Source: an uncultured Pelagibacteraceae bacterium
GTDB lineage: Bacteria; Pseudomonadota; Alphaproteobacteria; Pelagibacterales; Pelagibacteraceae
Length of the DNA: 64,000 nucleotides
Direction of reading: 5' to 3'
NCBI GenBank assembly: GCA_902552985.1
Contig: CACDII010000001.1
Location: 1 to 64,000, forward strand
Part shown: in pieces, positions 58,377 through 64,000 of the stretch
Position numbering within the stretch: position 1 is the first letter of the stretch
How the letters are laid out: every line of letters begins with the position of its first letter
Notes under the pieces: model-generated
Told to the model about the DNA's origin: nothing
What the model saw: only the letters and a program-made list of their open reading frames with translations
Database searches by the model: none
Position numbers and translations under genes: made by a program

Positions 58377-60648
58377 TTATAAAAAAGTTTTTCATTTTAA
58401 TAGGTTTCTTTGATAAAATATATCTGTAAACATTATAGTTTTCCAAGACTCTTTGGACATAATTTCTTGTTTCTTTAAATTTAATCAATTCGATCCAATC
58501 CACATAATCAATTTGATTTTTTTGTGGATTTTTATTTATTTTTTTCCAATATCTAACTCTTTTGGGTCCTGCATTATAAGCAGCAATCGCAAATGGATAA
58601 GCGCCTTCGTATTCTAAAATTAATCCAGCTATATAGTGTGATCCTAAATTAATATTATATTCTGGATCAGTAGTTAAACGAGATTTTGAATAAGGAAGTT
58701 TAGCTTGTTTAGATACTAATTTGGCAGTGTAAGGCATTAATTGCATTAATCCTTTAGCTCCAGCATGACTGTGTGCTTTAATATCAAATTCACTTTCTTG
58801 TCTAATAATAGATAGTATGAAAGCTGTTTCAGGAATTTTACGTCCATTAACAAAACTAGGTGTAGATATTATTGGATAGTTATAATCGTTATGAAATCTT
58901 TTTTGATATGAAGCTTGTTTTGCTATTTGTATAGCAAAATCATATCTTGAAATATTAGTAGATAATTCTGCTGCAAGTATCTCGCTATGATTTTCTATGT
59001 CTTCTTTAGCAAGATGTTTTAAAATGTCTTTTGTATATTTATCTTCATCTAATTCATCTAGCAAAAATACAATTTTTACTAATTCTTTTTCGTAAAATTT
59101 TTTTCTTATTTTTTCATCAACCTCCGACATTGAAACTAGTTCAAAATCCTCATTTTTTTTAATTTTTAAATGCGCTAGTTGACCATAGTAAGTAGTTAAA
59201 TATTTTGATGCTTCTTCGTACCATTCTATAGACTTATTTTGATTATTCATCATTTCATAAGATCTACCTAACCAATATGCTCCACGAGATAAACTGATGG
59301 GGTAACCAACATTTTCATAAAAGTTATTAAAATGTTTTACAGCTAGAATTGGATCATTTAAAAAACTAAGAGCTATCCATCCGCTCATCCATTCAGCTTC
59401 AGCATATTCTGGACCGTCAATAAGAGAATGTTCGCTACTTATTTTATAAGCCAATTCATATTTTTTTTTATAAATTAATGATCTAGAAATTATAGCTCGT
59501 TCTTTCCACCATTTATCTGGTCTAACCAAATAATTTTTACCTTTAGGTATTTTTTGTAAAATTTCTAAAGAACTTTCAACTCGACCTCTTTTTCTTCTCC
59601 ATTTTAGCCGATCGTAATTTAATCCAGCATCATTTTTAAATTTTGCAGGAACTTTACTTATAGCATTATCAACTCCATAAGATTTGCTCATTAACAATTG
59701 CCGTGCTGTATATAAAAGTTGATAGTCTTTAGGCAAATATCTTAACATTCTTTTTAAGTCCCAATATTTATTTTCCCATGATAAATAATCAGCTCTTTTA
59801 ATATAATCTTCAGTATTTAAATATTTTTTATATTTTTTCCTAAAAAATTTCATTTCGTCTCGGCTTAACTTTGCGGTTATCCATCCACTTTTAATAAGAT
59901 TTATACCTTCATTTACATTTCCAGTTTCTATTAAACTTTCACCAAGAATAAGTTCTCCATATCCACTGAATGGCTTTTCATTTTCAAACCATTTAATTAT
60001 TTTTGAAGGACTAATTTTTTTTGTAGAAAGTTTGTGCTCAGCTAAATATTTTATTCTATTGATTCTAGGATAATTTGGATTATTAGTTATAAACTGTTGA
60101 TAATCAAAAAATGTTGCTTGATTTCCGTTTTTTAAAAGATAGTTCCACTGAATAAATTTGTGTATAGATTTATCTTTAGCTTTTTTTGATAATAAAAGAG
60201 CTTTAGACCAATTCTTTTTTTTCATTAAATCAACAGCTTTTTCAGCTATCTCAAAATCTTTTTTCTTATAAAATTTGGAAGTTTTTTTTACTTTTACTTT
60301 TTCTTTTTTAACTACAAGAGGTTTATTTTTAGGTAAAATTAATTTAACTTTATTTACTTCAATTTCAGTTGTTTTTTCAACAATTTTAGTTTCTTCTTTA
60401 ACTTCATTATCTATAGGTTTTTTTTTAGGTTTAAGTTTTTCTTTTTTTACAATCTCAGTTTTTTCTAACTTTTTAATAGGTTTTTTTTTCGGTTTAATGA
60501 TGTTTTTTGATATTTTTTCCTCAATAACTTCTTTTGTTAGAATAGGTTTTTTTAATGGAACTATTTTTAATTCAGAACTTTTTGCATTATTGAAAAATAG
60601 TAGAAAAACTACGATTATATGAAAAAAAAATGGTATTCTTCTAGACAT
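58360..60648 (-). CDS. Soluble-type lytic murein transglycosylase (Slt family)
   Basis: The 762-residue exported enzyme cleaves the MurNAc-GlcNAc bond of peptidoglycan to give 1,6-anhydro products. It has a signal sequence (FFFHIIVVFLLFFNNAKS), a Lys/Pro-rich stretch with repeated PKKKPI-like units at about 30-125, a long alpha-helical superhelix (about 130-590) and a C-terminal SLT domain with catalytic Glu618 in IRQESEFD, GLMQLMP and AAYNAGPKRV. It is longer than E. coli Slt70 mainly through the Lys/Pro region. It heads a minus-strand unit with three envelope genes. Confidence 0.92.
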   Translation of the reverse strand: MSRRIPFFFHIIVVFLLFFNNAKSSELKIVPLKKPILTKEVIEEKISKNIIKPKKKPIKKLEKTEIVKKEKLKPKKKPIDNEVKEETKIVEKTTEIEVNKVKLILPKNKPLVVKKEKVKVKKTSKFYKKKDFEIAEKAVDLMKKKNWSKALLLSKKAKDKSIHKFIQWNYLLKNGNQATFFDYQQFITNNPNYPRINRIKYLAEHKLSTKKISPSKIIKWFENEKPFSGYGELILGESLIETGNVNEGINLIKSGWITAKLSRDEMKFFRKKYKKYLNTEDYIKRADYLSWENKYWDLKRMLRYLPKDYQLLYTARQLLMSKSYGVDNAISKVPAKFKNDAGLNYDRLKWRRKRGRVESSLEILQKIPKGKNYLVRPDKWWKERAIISRSLIYKKKYELAYKISSEHSLIDGPEYAEAEWMSGWIALSFLNDPILAVKHFNNFYENVGYPISLSRGAYWLGRSYEMMNNQNKSIEWYEEASKYLTTYYGQLAHLKIKKNEDFELVSMSEVDEKIRKKFYEKELVKIVFLLDELDEDKYTKDILKHLAKEDIENHSEILAAELSTNISRYDFAIQIAKQASYQKRFHNDYNYPIISTPSFVNGRKIPETAFILSIIRQESEFDIKAHSHAGAKGLMQLMPYTAKLVSKQAKLPYSKSRLTTDPEYNINLGSHYIAGLILEYEGAYPFAIAAYNAGPKRVRYWKKINKNPQKNQIDYVDWIELIKFKETRNYVQRVLENYNVYRYILSKKPIKMKNFFINEPLY

Positions 60649-60689
60649 AATTTTAATAAATGAATCTATAAACTATGTTATAAGTATTT

Positions 60690-61571
60690 ATGTTCAAAGG
60701 ATCAAATGTTGCTTTAATCACACCATTTAAAGATAATAAGCTGGATGTCGAGTCTTATGTAAAATTGGTACATTTTCATTTAAATAACGGTACAAATGGT
60801 TTAGTTCCAGCTGGTACTACCGGCGAGTCCCCAACACTTAGCCACGATGAGCATGAAAAGGTAATAGAAATTTGCATCAAGGAAAGCAATGGTAAAATTC
60901 CTGTCATTGCTGGAACAGGATCTAATTCTACTTCAGAAGCCATATCGTTAACCAAACATGCCGAGAGAGTTGGTGCAGATGGAGTTTTGGTAGTTACACC
61001 ATATTATAATAAACCAACTCAAGAGGGACTGTATCAACATTATAAAGCAATAAATGATAATACGAGTTTGCCAATAATAATTTATAATATTCCAGGCAGA
61101 TGTGTAATTGATATGTCTGTTGATACAATGGCAAGACTATTTGAACTTAAAAATATAGCCGGCGTTAAGGATGCTACAGGAGATTTAAACAGACTTGACC
61201 AGACAATTAAAAAGTTAGGTTCAGATTTTATACAGTTGACTGGTGAAGATGGGCTTGCATTCGAATTTAATAAAAGAGGAGGAGTAGGAATTATTTCTGT
61301 TACCGCAAATATAGCTCCTAAATTATGTTCTGATTTTCAAAAATATTCAAAATCAAAATCTGATAATGAAATAAAAGAAGCGGAGAGAATAGATCAAATG
61401 TTACAGCCACTACACAAATCACTATTTATCGAAAGCAATCCAGCTCCAGCTAAATATGCTGCAAAACTTTTAGGATTATGTAGTGATGAAATTAGACTTC
61501 CATTAGTTAAAATTAAAAAAGAAACAGAAGAGGAAGTCAAAAAGGCTTTAACTATTGCTAAGTTAATTTAA
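60690..61571 (+). CDS. dapA: 4-hydroxy-tetrahydrodipicolinate synthase
   Basis: The enzyme condenses pyruvate and aspartate semialdehyde, the first committed step to diaminopimelate and lysine. The 293-residue protein has GTTGESPTL (42-50), the catalytic Tyr132 and Arg137 in IIYNIPGR and the Schiff-base Lys160 in GVKDATGDL. Two TATAA-like boxes (60667-60672 and 60679-60684) in the 41-nt divergent spacer could serve as -10 elements. Its stop overlaps smpB by one base. Confidence 0.97.
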   Translation: MFKGSNVALITPFKDNKLDVESYVKLVHFHLNNGTNGLVPAGTTGESPTLSHDEHEKVIEICIKESNGKIPVIAGTGSNSTSEAISLTKHAERVGADGVLVVTPYYNKPTQEGLYQHYKAINDNTSLPIIIYNIPGRCVIDMSVDTMARLFELKNIAGVKDATGDLNRLDQTIKKLGSDFIQLTGEDGLAFEFNKRGGVGIISVTANIAPKLCSDFQKYSKSKSDNEIKEAERIDQMLQPLHKSLFIESNPAPAKYAAKLLGLCSDEIRLPLVKIKKETEEEVKKALTIAKLI

Positions 61572-62041
61572 TGAAAAAAAAAACCAATCCTGGTTTAAAA
61601 ATTATAACATTAAACAGGAAAGCAAGTTTTAATTATTTTTTCGAAGATCTTATAGAGGCTGGTATTGTTCTAAGAGGATCTGAAATTAAATCTATAAGAA
61701 AAGGTAAAGTGAATATATCAGATTCATATGCAATTGAAAAAAATGGCGAAATTGTTTTAATTAATTCTCATATAGCCTCTTATAAAGAAGCTAGTTATTC
61801 AAATCATAAACCTCTTGATGAGAGAAAACTTTTATTAAAAAAAAAGGAAATTAATAAATTAATTGGTAGAACTCAAAGAGATGGATTTACATTAGTCCCA
61901 ACAAAAATGTATTTTAAAAAGGGAAAAGCCAAAATAGAAATTGCTGTTGCTAAAGGAAAAAAACATTACGATAAAAGACAAGTTAAAAAAGATAGAGAGT
62001 GGAATCGTTATAAAGCAAGATATGTCAGAAAAACAAGCTAA
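61571..62041 (+). CDS. smpB: SsrA-binding protein SmpB
   Basis: The 156-residue protein binds tmRNA and brings it to stalled ribosomes. It has [27 protein letters not shown] near the start, the [13 protein letters not shown] segment and the basic tail [15 protein letters not shown], needed for entry into the mRNA channel. ssrA is not in the window. Its end overlaps the start of folK by 20 nt. Confidence 0.97.
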   Translation: MKKKTNPGLKIITLNRKASFNYFFEDLIEAGIVLRGSEIKSIRKGKVNISDSYAIEKNGEIVLINSHIASYKEASYSNHKPLDERKLLLKKKEINKLIGRTQRDGFTLVPTKMYFKKGKAKIEIAVAKGKKHYDKRQVKKDREWNRYKARYVRKTS

Positions 62042-62522
62042 AATTGCATATATAGGAATTGGTTCAAATTTAGGAAATAAAAAAAAAAATATTGTATTAT
62101 CAAAATATTTATTAGATCAAAAGGAAATTAAAGTACTTAAGGTTTCAAATATGTTTGAATCTTTATCCTGGCCTAATCCCAAAAAACCAAAATTTATAAA
62201 TATTGTAATTAAAATTAAAACTACTTTAACACCATACAATCTTATGAAAGCTTGTCTCGAAATTGAAAAAACTTTAGGTAGAAAAAGATTAAAAAGAAAT
62301 CAACCTAGAACCTGCGATATTGACGTTTTAGATTACGATAGAAAAATTATTAATGAACCTCATTTAAAACTTCCACATCCTCGAATGCATACTAGAAATT
62401 TTGTTCTGCTACCATTTTATGAAATCAACAAAACATGGATTCATCCAAAAAAAAAAATTAATATTAAAAAAATGTTAAGTTTTATTAAAGAATCCGATTT
62501 AATATCTATTAAACTTATTTAA
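62022..62522 (+). CDS. folK: 2-amino-4-hydroxy-6-hydroxymethyldihydropteridine pyrophosphokinase
   Basis: HPPK activates the pterin for folate synthesis. The protein of 166 residues has [11 protein letters not shown] at 11-21, [14 protein letters not shown] with the Mg-binding aspartates, and [13 protein letters not shown]. The ORF track starts at 61941, but those first 27 codons lie inside smpB and are not HPPK-like; ATG 62022 gives the normal length. It precedes the rsh gene by 20 nt. Confidence 0.95.
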   Translation: MSEKQAKIAYIGIGSNLGNKKKNIVLSKYLLDQKEIKVLKVSNMFESLSWPNPKKPKFINIVIKIKTTLTPYNLMKACLEIEKTLGRKRLKRNQPRTCDIDVLDYDRKIINEPHLKLPHPRMHTRNFVLLPFYEINKTWIHPKKKINIKKMLSFIKESDLISIKLI

Positions 62523-62542
62523 TTTAGTGATATAGTGAAAAA

Positions 62543-64000
62543 ATGCTTAAGCCTGAAGAATTAATAAATAAAGTAAAGTCATATAATAAGTTTTTGAACC
62601 CTGAAACTTTAACAAAGGCTTATGATTTTGCTCTAAAAGCACATAAGACACAAAAAAGAGATGAGGGTGTTCCTTATATTAATCATCCTTTAGCAGTAGC
62701 AAATATACTAACAGAATTAAAACTTGATAGCGCAACAATAGCCACAGGTTTACTTCATGACACAATAGAAGATACTTATGCTACATACAACACAATTAAA
62801 AATGAGTTTGGTCAGGAAGTTGCAGATTTAGTTGATGGTGTAACAAAAATTTCTGAATTTGAAAATAAAGCTGTAGAAAATTCAAAAGCAGAAAACTTTA
62901 GAAAATTAATTTTGGCAACTTCAAAAGACATTAGAGTTTTACTGGTAAAAATAGCTGATCGTCTTCACAATATGAGAACAATCAAATTTCTTAAAAATAA
63001 AAATAAGCAAATAAGAATAGCAAAAGAAACCATGGAAGTTTATTCACCTTTGGCAGATAGAATGGGCATGAACAGAATTAGGGATGAACTTGAAGATCTT
63101 TCTTTTCAAGTATTAAATAATGAAGCAAGGGAATTGATAAAAAATAGATTGGATGAGATAAAAGAAAATAGAACAAATAGCTTTAAAACTATTTCTTTTG
63201 AATTTAGTGATTTATTGAATAGATATAAAATTAATGCTCAAATTTTTGGAAGAGAAAAAACTCCTTTTTCAATTTGGAGAAAAGTTCAAAAAAAAAGAGT
63301 TTCACTAGAACAAATTTCAGATATTATCGGATTTCGTATAATTTTGGATAGCGTAGAGGATTGTTATAGAGCTTTAGGTATTTTTCATTCTGAATATAAT
63401 TGTATACCAGGTAAATTTAAAGATTATATATCTTCTCCTAAAATAAATAATTATCAATCTTTACATACTGCTCTAATCGGGCCTAATAAAAGACCAATTG
63501 AAATTCAAATAAGAACTATGCCAATGCATGAGTTCGCTGAAAGAGGTATAGCTTCTCATTGGAAATATAAATCATCAGAAAAATTTAATTCTTTAACTTG
63601 GAAAGAATATGATTGGTTAAAAGATTTAGTTGAAATTATCGAAAAAAATGAAAATCCAGAACATTATTACGAATATACAAAATTACAAATGTTTCAAGAA
63701 AATGTATTTTGTTTTACACCTAAAGGAATGATCATAAAATTACCTAAAGATGCAACACCAATTGATTTTGCTTACTCAGTTCATACAAAAATTGGTGACG
63801 CAGCTATAGGATGTCATATAAATGGTAGAGAAGGAGAACTACAAGATATTTTAAAAAATGGCGATATAGTTGAAATTGTAACTTCAAAAAAAGCATCACC
63901 ATCATTGCATTGGTTACCTTTGACAAAAACTGGAAAAGCTAGAGCAGGTATAAGAAGATACTGGCAACAAAAAGGTAACCCAGAAATAATAAAATCAAAA
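62543..64000 (+). CDS. Bifunctional (p)ppGpp synthetase/hydrolase (Rsh/SpoT type), 3' end outside window
   Basis: The first 486 codons are present and open to the right edge; the ORF track omits it because no stop is reached. The HD hydrolase domain is intact (INHP with His48, LLHDTIEDT with His72-Asp73, KIADRLHNMRT), so hydrolysis is expected. The synthetase domain follows (IIGFRIILDSVEDCY; PGKFKDYISSPK; NNYQSLHT; EIQIRT), then a TGS domain (VFCFTPKGMIIKLP). The missing part should hold the helical and ACT domains. Single Rsh enzymes control the stringent response in Alphaproteobacteria. Confidence 0.95.
   Translation, partial: MLKPEELINKVKSYNKFLNPETLTKAYDFALKAHKTQKRDEGVPYINHPLAVANILTELKLDSATIATGLLHDTIEDTYATYNTIKNEFGQEVADLVDGVTKISEFENKAVENSKAENFRKLILATSKDIRVLLVKIADRLHNMRTIKFLKNKNKQIRIAKETMEVYSPLADRMGMNRIRDELEDLSFQVLNNEARELIKNRLDEIKENRTNSFKTISFEFSDLLNRYKINAQIFGREKTPFSIWRKVQKKRVSLEQISDIIGFRIILDSVEDCYRALGIFHSEYNCIPGKFKDYISSPKINNYQSLHTALIGPNKRPIEIQIRTMPMHEFAERGIASHWKYKSSEKFNSLTWKEYDWLKDLVEIIEKNENPEHYYEYTKLQMFQENVFCFTPKGMIIKLPKDATPIDFAYSVHTKIGDAAIGCHINGREGELQDILKNGDIVEIVTSKKASPSLHWLPLTKTGKARAGIRRYWQQKGNPEIIKSK

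Noticed and set aside
56026-60648. Integrated mobile element at tRNA-Ser
   Set aside because: No integrase, transposase or repeat of the tRNA 3' end is visible, and the tRNA is complete; the cluster may be variable between strains but nothing shows a mobile element.
61941-62021. Upstream extension of folK given by the ORF track
   Set aside because: These 27 codons are entirely within smpB and are not HPPK-like; the internal ATG at 62022 gives the family's usual N-terminus.
1-64000. CRISPR arrays, insertion sequences or prophage
   Set aside because: No regularly spaced repeats, cas, transposase or phage structural genes are seen; nearly all DNA is assigned to core genes.

Overview
The window reads as a piece of a streamlined, AT-rich alphaproteobacterial chromosome, most likely SAR11 (Pelagibacterales, 'Candidatus Pelagibacter'-like). 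The basis is strong AT bias in codons and spacers, almost no intergenic DNA, alphaproteobacterial gene order (rlmB / tRNA-Tyr / tRNA-Gly / tuf / tRNA-Trp / secE-nusG; secY-adk-rpsM; dapA-smpB-folK-rsh), and a soxBDAG sarcosine oxidase operon, typical of marine methylated-amine users. I could not run searches, so the lineage is an inference. I see no phage, IS element, integrase or CRISPR array.

Layout. (1) 1-1682: 5' part of a DUF4956 membrane protein, tRNA-Thr and rlmB on the minus strand, then tRNA-Tyr and tRNA-Gly on the plus strand. (2) 1683-30073: one very long run of translation and transcription genes: tuf, tRNA-Trp, secE, nusG, rplKAJL, rpoBC; a break with a likely terminator and a structured leader; then rpsL, rpsG, fusA, the S10/spc/alpha ribosomal genes, secY, adk, and finally rpsM-rpsK-rpoA-rplQ behind their own promoter. 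rpmD (L30) is missing from its usual place. (3) 30106-36018: a RluC-like pseudouridine synthase, lipB, mgtE, panC, and the galU-ugd pair that makes UDP-glucuronate. (4) 36020-42633 (minus): ruvX-pyrB-pyrX-plsY-topA-small secreted protein-ridA; the dihydroorotase-like gene has lost its metal ligands and is probably a structural partner of PyrB. (5) 42685-48819 (plus): gatCAB, an O-methyltransferase, trhO and a MATE exporter. (6) 48787-53893 (minus): soxBDAG, which turns sarcosine into glycine and feeds C1 units to folate. (7) 54082-60648: an accessory-looking envelope cluster around tRNA-Ser(GCT): two GT-C-like multi-spanning proteins, each preceded by a small single-span protein, a polyprenol-phosphate-type GT2, and a soluble-type lytic transglycosylase. 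(8) 60690-64000: dapA, smpB, folK and the first 486 codons of a bifunctional (p)ppGpp synthetase/hydrolase, with no rpoZ in between.

The strongest leads for follow-up are the rpoC-rpsL spacer (terminator plus compact GC-rich hairpin in an AT-rich leader), the tRNA-Ser glycosyltransferase cluster with its paired small membrane proteins, the inactive dihydroorotase, the absence of rpoZ and rpmD from conserved slots, and the fact that all five convergent junctions have 0-4 nt or overlap. Most of the window is otherwise ordinary core genome.
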